Shown one piece after another: positions 33,809 to 43,482 of a stretch of 64,000 nt of DNA (position 1 is the first letter of the stretch; every line of letters begins with the position of its first letter). The notes below the pieces were generated by a model that was given only the letters and a program-made list of their open reading frames with translations, did no database searches and had not been told where the DNA came from. The DNA comes from Trichodelitschia bisporula. Taxonomy: Eukaryota > Ascomycota > Dothideomycetes > Phaeotrichales > Phaeotrichaceae. The position numbers and the translations under genes were made by a program. The stretch lies in NCBI GenBank assembly GCA_010356995.1, contig ML996695.1, positions 989,689 to 1,053,688 of the forward strand, given 5' to 3'.

Positions 33809-35374
33809 TCGTAAAGGGAAGCGGGCTCCCGCCAAAAGCCAGAAAAAACGAGCCAAAGAACCTGTTACCACATATGGCTGGGCCCATCCGGAGCAGTCGA
33901 ACAACGCAGACCGCGCGGCGAGCAGTCCACGAGATCAACAGAGAGCCTGCTATCATTGTCACATAACTGGACGCCTTTGCACCATTAACGAAGCTGCCTC
34001 ACAGTGCGTGCAGTGCCAAGTCGATAAGCGAGAATGTACTTTTGGACAAGAGGGGGAGCGAGAGCGAGAGCCGCAGCGGGAGCGTGTCAGTCGCCTCGGG
34101 ACCCTTGCCGAGAGTTTTGAGCAGACACTCCAGCAGCGCAAGCGCCAGACGACTGCAGACAAGGTGAAGGAGGAGGAGCGCGAACTTGACGAGCAGCCGC
34201 GCCGCGTCTACCAAGCCGCCGCGCAGGCCGGACCTACCGTAGGTGCTCAAAAGGAAACCGCGGGCCGCGCTCGCCCCCTCGATGATCTCGCGACCCTGGC
34301 CGCTACGCAGCGCACCGAGATCCGCGAGCAGATACACCAGCCACCCGAGCGCAGTTGGGCCGACGACCGGATGGAAGCTGCTGTCCGCGCCAGCCGCCTT
34401 CCCTTGGCTCATCGGGGAATGGTGAGCGACCATATCTTTCCGATATCCCCCGACTCCCCCCGGGCACCATCATCCCCCCGAGCCGCGTTAAACCCGGCCG
34501 CAAGGCCAAGGCCGAGTCTCTGCACGAGCCCAAATAGATCGAGCGGCGCGCACACCTTGAGCGCGAGGCCCCTAGCCGCGAAATCACGCCCTGGGATGTG
34601 GTGCAGCGAATGCAGGACGAGGAGACACGCGAGGAGCAGGCACACCGTACAGAGGAGTTGCGTAGGGAGGATGAGGTGCGCCGCAAGCAGCTTATCAACG
34701 AAGCAGCCGAGCAGTTGGGCCCCGAGCGGTTGGGCCCCGAGCAGTTGGGTCGCGAGCGTGAAGTGGCCGAACAGCGCCCACGCCTCGAACGCGAAGTAAC
34801 CGAGCAGCGCCTACGCCTCGAACGCGAACTGGCCGAGCAACGCCCACGCCTCGAACGCGAGACCCGCAACTGAACTGCCGAGGCAGCGGAGGAAATAGCA
34901 GTGGATAGCGAAGTGGACCGTGGTGTGGGGACGGAAGCGGACTACGACACGGTGGACTCTCTGCTTCCTTTTGTCCGTTTCTTTCAAACGTCAACCAGTC
35001 GCCTGAAATACCCCCACGTCGACTGGGGTGACAGCGTGCCGGTGAAAAGATCGGCGAAGGCTACAGACTGCCGCTTCCCCTGCCCACAGTGTAGCCGTTG
35101 GTTCCCCTGGAAGAGTGATCTGACGCAGCACATGAAGATACACCGCTTGCCGTGCGCATATTGTACCTGTTCGTTCATGTCGGCGAAGGATCTGAGGCAC
35201 CACATAACGACGCACTTAGACGACCGCCGCTACCCGTGCCCACAGTGTGACAGTTCGTTCCAATGTCACAAGGACCTGACGCGCCACATGACGAAGTGCC
35301 GCCCGAGGCGTGATAAAGAAGCAGAGACGGACCGCAGCACGGCACTGGGATTGGAAAAGCTCTATCAGCAGTAG
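33809..35374 (+). pseudogene. Frame-broken continuation of the mosaic gene (second zinc cluster, helices, three C2H2 fingers)
   Basis: Directly after the stop at 33808, coding-like sequence continues in another frame: GDRKGKRAPAKSQKKRAK, then CYHCHITGRLCTINEAASQC and CVQCQVDKREC, a close paralogue of the cluster at 32.5 kb. Near 34420 the coding frame changes again, either by a 116-nt intron (GTGAGC at 34422 to TAG at 34537) or by a second frameshift with a stop at 34535-34537. Then follow TPWDVVQRMQDEETREEQ, three 33-nt repeats (EQRPRLERE), a TGA at 34871-34873, and a last open stretch (34901-35374) with fingers of the C2H2 type: CPQCSRWFPWKSDLTQHMKIH, CAYCTCSFM...HITTH and a C2HC finger. 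It may be a decayed tail or one or more separate small genes. Both in-frame stops are one C-to-T change from CAG or CGA. Confidence 0.55.
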
Positions 35375-36577
35375 CTGGTGGAGTATGGGTTCTCGATCGG
35401 TGAGAGTTAGGAGGAGACCGGGTTACGTGTTACCAGTTTGCCCACCGGTAGAACTGCTATCCCGTTCCGGGGGTGTGCATAGGCCACATGCTAAGACATT
35501 TAGCTCGGTTGAGGCCCTTAGATAGTTCTAGTAGTTGTAGATTCACTTAATCCAGAACAACCTTTCACACTGCTTTGAGAGTTCAAGAGGCTCGCAAGAA
35601 AGGAATTGGCCGTCGAGATCCCAACCCGAGAACCTGCCCAGCTGCCAGCGGAACCGCGGAACGATATGACAGACAGTTGCGGAGGCCTCAACCCCTTTTC
35701 CGCGACTTCACCCCCCCCTCTCGCCACTGGGGAGCCCTGGAAACGCATCCGGTGGACGTCTTCCCACCTTCCTTGAGCTCGAGGCTATGAGAGAGAGAGG
35801 GATGATCCAAACTGGAAAGATGACGATGACGCATGTAGTCGTCAAACCCAACCCAGAATTGACAGACGATCCGCATCTTGATCCGATTCAATCGACCACT
35901 ACCGTGGGGGGTCCAGAGCTTTATCCAAAGCATGTGGAGGAAATCAAGAGTGGATTGCATAGGCCAGGAGGGGCTCAGGAAGCGTTAGCTTCCTTACGTG
36001 AACTGTCTACCCGTGCTGGTGAATTTGTCAAAAGCGAGCATGACACTGCTGAACCTGTTATCATGGATCTTGACCCAGATGGAGTGATATGAGTGGACGA
36101 GCCCGTTTATTAGTTCAAATGGCAAGGAGCTGGCCGAATGATAGTTTACTTTTGCGGACATTGTGATATCTTAAGCTCGAATAGCCGATAAGATTGTTAA
36201 GCACGTGCTGCGTGGAACGTCGGCAGGGTCTGTTGCTTGTGGGGAAGTCTCGTTGTGTTCATCCCCTAGGTTGATGCACCGCCTCCGAGGCGCGGCGAGC
36301 ATGCCCTTCGCAAAGCCGGGAAGATCATATCGTGAGGCGCTGGACAAAAGTGCTGCCCAGTACGGCGTCAACCCATGTGAGCATAGCTAATGCCAATAGC
36401 GGGAGCGAAGTTGGAGTCGTAGAATCCAACGCAGAGAGCGGACGGGGGCAGTTGTGCCGTCGGCTTACATGTGTTTAAACGCCTTCGTGCCGTTAATGAG
36501 GGCATGATAGACCATCTTTGGTATCACATTACGATGCTCTATCCATTAGACTAAGCATACACAGCATACCACCCCCT
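35375..36577. other. Intergenic with small uncertain open frames
   Basis: The longest open frame (35787-36092, 101 codons, VVVKPNPELTDDPHLDP...) has plausible composition but no recognised relatives and no clear gene context; it could be an orphan exon or relic. At about 36536-36562 (minus strand) there is a tRNA-like A-box stretch (TTAGTCTAATGGATAGAGC) without the rest of a tRNA. Nothing else is supportable. Confidence 0.5.
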
Positions 36578-37801
36578 CTAAAGCCCAAAGCAATTAGCAT
36601 AATACACCACCGTCGCCGCCCAATCCGTAAACAACCCCTTGATCCCAACCTGCTTGACCAGCACATCAAGCACCGTATACATATCCCCATCATTATTAAT
36701 AACCTCGTGAATAGGCTGGTAAAACGAGTCTCCACCTTTATTCAACCACCCTGACCGATCAAAACTCCACGTCACAATATCCAACCCTGCCTTCCGCGCT
36801 GCAACCGCGTAGGCGGACGGCACAATCTTCTTATTCGCATCCAGCTGCGTCAGCGCCCAGAAACCCGGTGCCACGATCTTGAGCCCCTGCGCCGCGAGCC
36901 CGGGCAGACTGGCCGTGGCATTGATGTAGCCCTCCTGCGTCGAGACTCGGGGGTCGAGAAACAGCGCCTGCTCAGCGAAGTCCGGCGCCGTTTTGATCCA
37001 GTAAGCAATGTCCTCGAACTGGAAGGACTGCGGCCAGACGCGGCTGGCGTCGATGCCGGCGGCTTTGTAGTCGGCGATGATGTCGCTGAGGAATTGTTCC
37101 TGGGTGTAGCCGTTGAAGGGCATGGGCACGGCGGGGAGCTTGGCCTCGGAGGTGAATTTCAGCCCTAGGTCGTCGACCATGGCGATGTACGCCTTGTGCG
37201 TCATCAAGGTCCCACAGGTGGCGTACAGATCTGTGCGGAACCGCGGCGTGCCGTCCAGGTATTCGGTCAGCGTGGTGGCATTCAAATTCACGCCATCCAT
37301 CTTCGCGCACAAGCTTTCAAACTCCGCCAGTGTGATATCGGCGGTACAGCAATTCGCACTCGCCGGGATCCCGCGCTGATTATCCGCCGGTGTGAAGCCC
37401 TGCGTGCATTTCTTCGCCAGTTCCGGGCGCGTCAGGATGTCCGTCGTGGAATGCAGGTCGCACATGCTGTGCCGGCACACGAGCTGCTTGTCCGCCGTGA
37501 AGGTGACGTCGCACTCGATGACGCCGGCGCCCATTCGCGCTGCCGCTGCATAGCCCTCGCGTGTATGCTCGGGGAACTGCAGGGGCGCGCCGCGGTGTGC
37601 GAAGACGAAGTCGCTCCGGTGGAAGGGGCCCTCCGAGCACGCGGCTAGCTGGTCTTTGAGCGGGCCGGCGTCCATGTTGTCGACGAGGTAGTAGGGCCGC
37701 GGGCCGAGTTCGACGCGCATCGGCGTTTGATGGTGGTGCGGGCCGCCCCAGGGGAGGGCGGCGGCGGAGGAGGCCAGGAGGAGGGGGAGGGAAGGTCGCA
37801 T
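36578..37801 (-). CDS. Secreted glycerophosphodiester phosphodiesterase
   Basis: A single exon of 407 residues. It begins with a signal peptide (RPSLPLLLASSAAALPWGG). The GDPD signature follows: FVFAHRGAPLQFPEHTREGY, then GAGVIECDVTFTADKQLVCRH, where the first His-Arg-Gly and the Glu-x-Asp hold the catalytic metal, and later SFQFEDIAYW, LDIVTWSFDRSGW and GLFTDWAATVVYYANCFGL. The enzyme releases glycerol-3-phosphate from glycerophosphodiesters such as glycerophosphocholine; with a signal peptide it likely acts outside the cell or in the wall, scavenging phosphate or headgroups. It has several cysteines, as expected for a secreted protein. A TIM-barrel of about 350 residues is usual for the family. 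Confidence 0.93.
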   Translation of the reverse strand: MRPSLPLLLASSAAALPWGGPHHHQTPMRVELGPRPYYLVDNMDAGPLKDQLAACSEGPFHRSDFVFAHRGAPLQFPEHTREGYAAAARMGAGVIECDVTFTADKQLVCRHSMCDLHSTTDILTRPELAKKCTQGFTPADNQRGIPASANCCTADITLAEFESLCAKMDGVNLNATTLTEYLDGTPRFRTDLYATCGTLMTHKAYIAMVDDLGLKFTSEAKLPAVPMPFNGYTQEQFLSDIIADYKAAGIDASRVWPQSFQFEDIAYWIKTAPDFAEQALFLDPRVSTQEGYINATASLPGLAAQGLKIVAPGFWALTQLDANKKIVPSAYAVAARKAGLDIVTWSFDRSGWLNKGGDSFYQPIHEVINNDGDMYTVLDVLVKQVGIKGLFTDWAATVVYYANCFGL

Positions 37802-39157
37802 GGTGGTGAGGTGGAGAGCTGGAGCTGGAGCTGGAGGTGAGGTTAACGGCTGCGGGAGCTTCGGGTCATATGTCTCAGCCGGGGAGAGCCTGCCTGGCTA
37901 ATTTGCTTAGCTTGAGTGCTATTCTTGCCGGCTGGATGGCCGTCCTTGACCGTGTACGCGTCGGCGAATGGTTTCGACATCTGGTGGCACGCCTTGCGGC
38001 GATCTCAAGGGCTGTGGTTGTTACACCCGCCGTTGACGTCGCTGGTTCCTGGGCTTTCCGCGTGGAGGTCGGACGAGGCTGTCATTGTCGAGCTCGAATT
38101 CGCTGCCATATCGCGAGAGAAGAGGGACATGTCGATCCCACGTGGGCTCGTGGATCGAGAATACTCGTTTCCTAAGAGGAGCCAAGATGGAAGACGGGAA
38201 CTGGACACAAGCTTCGAGGTCTCTGTAGAGGGGCAGGGTTGGTGAGTGGTCTTGACCCCTGTCGGTCTGTGGCTACCCCGCGCGGGGCTAGGTCAAGCAA
38301 GGAAGCTGGAGGAGTGGGGTACGTGGGATGCTGTCACTGATCAGGAACAGGCGGAAGCGGAAGCGGAAGCGAGAGCAGAAATCAAAGCAATTGAAGGGAT
38401 GAGATTATAGGCAATGTACTTTTAGGCGTCTCCTAAGTGTTCAATGGCTTTGCGGACATTTTGGACGGGACAGTAACGCTGGGCGAGGTGCAAGGCTTCA
38501 AGAAGTGCTCTCAGTGACAACATGGTGAGCCGCACGAATTGAGTTCCTTGGAGAAAATACTGCTCTTGATATAGGTAGTAAAAACTTCATAAGACGGCAA
38601 ATGCCCTCTGAAATGGCCTTGTAAGGGTTCAACTTCCTGTCTATAGAGCCAACTTAACTTTACCGGTTATCAGCTCACATGACCCCACACTGGGTATATA
38701 TACTGTTGCTCTCGCATAGATCATTCAACGGGGACTTCTCCCCCGTTCAACCTTCATCACCGTATCAACTGCTCAGCGAGGCAACCTTTACACACTGACC
38801 TACCTCTGTACTCTGGGTTCGAGAAGAGATGATCGCACGTGTCGGCGGTGAAGATAAGCTACATGGTTGACTCCTTTGCCACGGATAATGCATCGATAAT
38901 GGCTGCTGTCCTTCACCGACGTGTATGAGCATCTCTTCACGTACCCAGCATACAAAGGTAAGTGTGTTCTCCGCTAGCTAGCCGAGAGACGCATGACTCT
39001 GCTCTCATTTGAAGGTCGAGTACAAGCGAGCTCTGTCAGGCATATCTCGAGGAGTGCGACTGGAAAGACGGACTGTCCAATTTTGCAATTCGACATGCTT
39101 TAACCAGGTGCGAAAACGGAGACAGCCGTGGTACGGTCCACCTATCAGTCTCCCGTC
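37802..39157. other. Intergenic with an orphan promoter-like segment
   Basis: The left half is the GDPD promoter. At 38695 a TATATATA box is followed by a short leader and a possible 5' exon and intron near 38957-39011 (GTAAGT to GAAG), but the sequence after it runs into the 3' end of the minus-strand amidohydrolase and I cannot define a protein. Confidence 0.45.
38695..38702 (+). promoter_or_regulatory. Candidate TATA box (TATATATA) without an assigned gene
   Basis: The motif GGTATATATACTG is followed after about 30 bp by a CT-rich segment, the usual arrangement of a fungal start site. No downstream ORF is convincing, so it may drive a non-coding RNA or a decayed gene. Confidence 0.3.
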
Positions 39158-40616
39158 TCAAGCCGCCGCACTCGTAACAACCCCCCCCTTCACCGTCGTC
39201 CTTGCCGTCCCCGGATCGGCAATAACCTCCACAACCCTCTTCCGACTCCTCCAATTCGGCTCCTCCTTGCCAAACAGCACAAAATCCGCCGGTTCCCCTA
39301 CACCCAGCTCCATCGTCGTCACAGCACACCCAATCGCTTCCTTCGCCCGGCTCGACACGCATTCCTTCCGCAAATTAGCCAACGCTTCCGCACCACGCGG
39401 GGGCACTTACAAACAGCAACTCGGCATCCTGCGCCGTCCCGGCTCCGAACAATCCGACGCCCAGGCTCGCCACCCCGAGTGGATCGCAGCTTCCCCACGG
39501 CGTGAATGCGTTCCCCACGTTGTTCACCGCCAGCGCGCAGTTCAACCCATGCGAACGTATCATTTCCGGTATCGGCAGCGTGCCCCGTGCACCGCTGGGT
39601 GAGTGCATCATGAAGAGGTCCGAGGTGGGCAAGCCGACAAATGAGACCGGGAGCTTGCGTATCTCGGAGCGCACGCGGTCCCATTCGCTGGCAGAGAATG
39701 AGGCGAGGCGTGTGCAGTGACCAAGAGTGATATTCCTAAGCGGTGAAACCGTGGGAAAGACATTGAGAATGTCGAGCGCGGTCCAGATGAAGGGCTTCTT
39801 TGTTGAGACGATTGTGTAGTCTAGATGCAGGTCTAGCTGTTTACCGTGCTGAACGGCTAATTCTGATATCCACTTCACGTTTTTGAAAGACCCGTCATCA
39901 CTGGAGAATGTGCTTCCGTCAACTTCAACATACGGTGTGCTCCCCACAACTTCGACTTCCTCCATCTGGGCGGCCGCTTCCATTAAGGCCCGGGTCTCGT
40001 CTGCGCCAGGGCCTGAGAATAATGGATCCTGGGCAAATGCGCATAGCTGCACTTGGCATCTATTCTGAAACTCCTTCTTCAGAGCAACTCCAGCCTGAAG
40101 ACACATAAGCCCAACGACGGCGTCGACTTCGACAAAGGCCCGCATGACTGTGACACCGAACCTAATGCTCTCCTCGATGAGCACACGGCCACGGCGGAGG
40201 AGATCGGCAGGCTCAAAACGGCTCTTCGCTTGCTGAGTCAAGGAGAGCGCTTCGGCGAAGTCGCCGCGTGTGGGTCGGAGGTCGGAAAACTTGGGGTCTT
40301 GGAGGAGAAAGCATTTGTCTAGGTGGATATGGGCGTGACAAAGAGAGGGAGTGAGAAGTCGGCCTCCTGCTTCGAGGACGGTGGGCTTGGGAGGTTCAAG
40401 ACGACGAAGGATGTGCGGGGTTAAAGATGATATGACTCCGTCTTTCAGGTGGATGTCCCATAGAAGGGGTTTGCGGGGGATACGGGCACCGCTGATGAGA
40501 GTGAGCTGCGTACCAGGTTCAGGATCTGTAGAGATGTCGATAGTTTCTTCCTGTGATGTCGATTCGGTAGCCATGATGAGTAGGTTGAATCCAAGTTCAG
40601 CGGGGTTGGCGTTCAA
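39158..40616 (-). CDS. Amidohydrolase, cytosine deaminase-like
   Basis: Two exons (39411-40616, 39158-39364; 46-nt intron with GTAAGT donor, CTAAT branch and AAG acceptor, phase 0) encode 470 residues. Metal-site motifs of the amidohydrolase superfamily are in order: LTPSLCHAHIHLDKCF (HxH), DLHLDYT, NITLGHCTRL and FVGLPTSDLFMM with the conserved Asp. The spacing is like bacterial cytosine deaminase (CodA), and the HLDKCF and PTSDLFM motifs are typical of that branch. It probably hydrolyses a pyrimidine-like or related cyclic amide in the cytosol; the substrate is inference. Splicing adds the C-terminal barrel end (ECVSSRAKEAIG, then GEPADFVLFG). An ATG at 40574 (MATESTSQEE) is an alternative start. 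It diverges from the SWIB gene. Confidence 0.87.
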
Positions 40617-41170
40617 AGGAGGACGTCGGGAACAACAGTGGCACGCATGGGGATCGGCATCGGAGATACTTCTTTCGGTGAGATCAACTTGAGTTCTTCT
40701 GTATCCAGCACACTAGCATGGCTAGCCCAAAGAGCAACTGGGCCGCGCGTAGAAAGATGGGCTAGGGTTGACATTCCATGGAATTTATGCGTAGCTCTTA
40801 GTCTAGGTTGTCTTCGGAGTACGTATGTAGTCGTCAGCCCTCGCTGAGGGAACGGTGAAGAGTTCGGGAGCGATAAGATCAGAGACGCTGGGGCAGGATG
40901 ATGTACCAAAGGCAATTGTAAGCTTTCTATTTCGATTCCAATGGCATCATGAGGAAAAAGAAACAAGACGAGGCTGAGACGAGATGAAGAGAGGTTAGAT
41001 TGATGTCGCACCCGCGCTTAAATCTGCCGCGCGTCTCAACCCCGAACAGATAGCGATGAGAGGAACCGCGCTGACTAAGCCACATCGGCCTCTGCAAGTC
41101 GCGACTTCGCGACATCTCCCACTAACACGCTACCCACCTTCCTCACCCACTTACGCAACGGACGTTCATT
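40617..41170. other. Divergent promoter region between amidohydrolase and SWIB genes
   Basis: About 550 bp with no gene or repeat recognised. It must hold both promoters. Confidence 0.5.
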
Positions 41171-42837
41171 ATGATACAGACGCCAATGAACCGGCAAAAC
41201 TATCCCCGCCAGCGAGGTACGTTCAATCCCAACATTATTGGCAAGCACCCCGCAACAAGCAGCAGCGATCACCACTCCTCAACATCTCTGCATAATACGG
41301 CGTACTGCTCCACGTCACCTTCCCTCCCATCTTTTATGCCCCCATTGCACATACTTTGGCATAACTAACAGCAAAACTATTTAAAGGCCCCGGCCCCATG
41401 GTCGCGAACCCACAACATGCAGCCCAAGTCAACGCCGCCCAACAACAAGCCATGCTCGCCCAAGACCAAGCAAAGCGCGACTTCGCACGTCGCCAGTCAC
41501 GCGTGCCAACCGACCGCGACCTCCCCGAAGGCACCGAGGAGATCGACATCGGGGCCGTGACGCCGCGGTACCGGGCGATGCGCGACCTCGAGCGTCGCCT
41601 CGACGCCATGATCATGCGCAAGCGGCTGGACATGCAGGACTCGCTGCAGCGCAACGTGAAGCGGCAGCGCACGCTGCGCGTGTGGATCTCCAACACTGCT
41701 GAGAACCAGCCCTGGCAGCAGACGGCCATTGATCCTGATGCATTTGACTTCGGTGATCCGAGCCAGTCGAGCTTCCGCGTTAAGATCGAGGCCCGTCTTC
41801 TGCCTGAGGAGGACGAGGAGGAGGATGATGCGATGGACACCGATGGCCCGAAGCTGCCCAAGCCGTCTGGCCAGCGCACGCGCTTTTCGCACTTCTTCAA
41901 GCAGTTGAGCGTCGAGTTCGAGCGCACGCCCACGATGCAAGGCGAGGGTCTCGCAAAGGTCGAGTGGAAGAAGCCGGAACCCCGTCCCGGGGCGCCGCCC
42001 GCGCCAGTCAACACCGACGCCGACTTCGACTGCATCCAGTTCGAGCGCAAGAATGACGAAAACGTCAACCTGCGCATCAGCCTCGTGCGCGACGAGAACC
42101 CTGAGCGCTCGGTCCTGAGCCCGGGGCTCGTTGACCTGCTCGACGAGACCGAGGACGACCGCGCCGGCGTCGTTATGGGCATCTGGAACTACATCCGCGC
42201 GAACAAACTGCTGGAGAACGAGGACTCGCGCACAGTGCACTGTGACGCGCGCCTCAAGGCCGTACGCCCCCCTCTCCCTTTCGTAACTTTTCGCACTAAC
42301 AAGTCCTCCAAGCTCTTCAACAACGCCGACACGATACAATTCCCTTACATCCCGAATCTGATCCTCGGGCACCTCACCCCGCTCCCGCCTATTACTCTCG
42401 CCTACACCGCGCGCGTCGACCCGGACTACGCCGCAAACCCGGTGCCCACGATCTACGACCTCACCGTCCTAACCGACGACCCCCTCCGCGCCACAATGAG
42501 TGACATCCTCAAACCCACCCCCGCCCGCACCACGGCGCTCCAGCAAATCGCCGCCATAGACGAGTCCCTCGCCCTCGCGGTCCAGGCCCTGGCCTCCGCT
42601 CGTGCGAAACACACGTTCTACGACCAGCTCGGCCACGACCCGGTTGCGTTCCTGAAGCGCTTTATCGCGAGCCAGCAGCGTGATTTGGAAGTTATCCTTG
42701 GGGAGGCGACGAGAGGCGCACCGGAGGAGGGGACTGGGGAGGAGTGGCGCAGGGGCGGGAGAGTGGGTGTTTGGGGGAGTGAGGGGGCTAGGGAGGGAGT
42801 TGCGCTGTTTTTGGCGAAGGGGGGGAGGGCGGTTTAG
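41171..42837 (+). CDS. SNF12: SWI/SNF or RSC complex subunit of the BAF60/Snf12/Rsc6 type (SWIB domain)
   Basis: Three exons (41171-41216, 41387-42261, 42313-42837) give 481 residues. The small first exon (IQTPMNRQNYPRQR) joins GPGPMVANPQHAAQ across a 170-nt intron with an AACTAAC branch and AAG acceptor; without it the protein would start at an internal Met. Next come TPRYRAMRDLERRLDAMIMR and KRQRTLRVWISNTAENQPW, diagnostic of the BAF60 family, and the SWIB domain GIWNYIRANKLLENED, then CDARLKA joined to LFNNADTIQFPYIPNLI across an in-frame, stop-free 51-nt intron (42262-42312). This subunit links chromatin remodellers to transcription factors. An ATG at 41186 is also possible. The last 40 residues are Gly/Arg-rich. 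Confidence 0.88.
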
Positions 42838-43482
42838 GTTGGCCTTGGACAGTGACGGAGGGGGAGTTGGGTCTTGCGTATCTCTGGTGCTAGGACTTGT
42901 TAGGGGAGCCAGGGGTGTCGGGTGTTCGGCGCATGATGTGTAGGATTTGAGTTAGGCGTCATACCAATGCCATTCATGCTACGTACAGAGAACCACCATA
43001 TTCCGCCGGTCCGCGCGAAAGCGCAACGGCGCGTGAGAGTGACGAAGGACATGTGCTCATTATATTCCGCGCCCGGCCCCTTGTGAAAGGGGGATAGATG
43101 TGTATGAGAGAAAAAAAAGGGGGAAGGGGGGGGGGGGGGGGGTGCAGGCATCTACATGCTCAAAATCCGGAATCAGTCTACGGGCCGCTAAAACGGGTGG
43201 CCAAAACGAGCTACATCGATGTGATGGCAGGCGGCAAGCATAAAACGCGTAATTCATCACTGTGCCCCCAAGAAGAGAAAATGCCAATTCCCAATTCCCA
43301 TACCAATCCATCCATAGAGTACCATCCAGCCAGACCGCCCAAGCAAAAGTCCCAGCATCAAAAATCGCTGCAAAATGGCCACATCCCACGCGAACACAGC
43401 CAGACAGCATTTGCAGAAATGCAAAAACGCCTTCAACGCCCATCGCTCAAAGAAAACAACGTCACTAACCCTCCCGCTCGCG
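42838..43482. other. Intergenic, convergent, with a G17 run
   Basis: 3' flanks of the SWIB and PDK1-type genes. A G17 homopolymer lies at 43126-43142, just after an A-rich stretch. No gene seen. Confidence 0.6.
43126..43142. repeat. G17 homopolymer
   Basis: Run of 17 guanines between convergent 3' ends. Confidence 0.9.

Noticed and set aside
32589-33962. 457-codon minus-strand frame through the PHD array
   Set aside because: It is the antisense shadow of a repeated coding unit; the plus strand encodes canonical PHD fingers.
36536-36562. tRNA-like A-box on the minus strand (TTAGTCTAATGGATAGAGC)
   Set aside because: No matching acceptor stem, no credible anticodon arm and no B-box (GGTTCGANTCC) follow, so at most a tRNA fragment.
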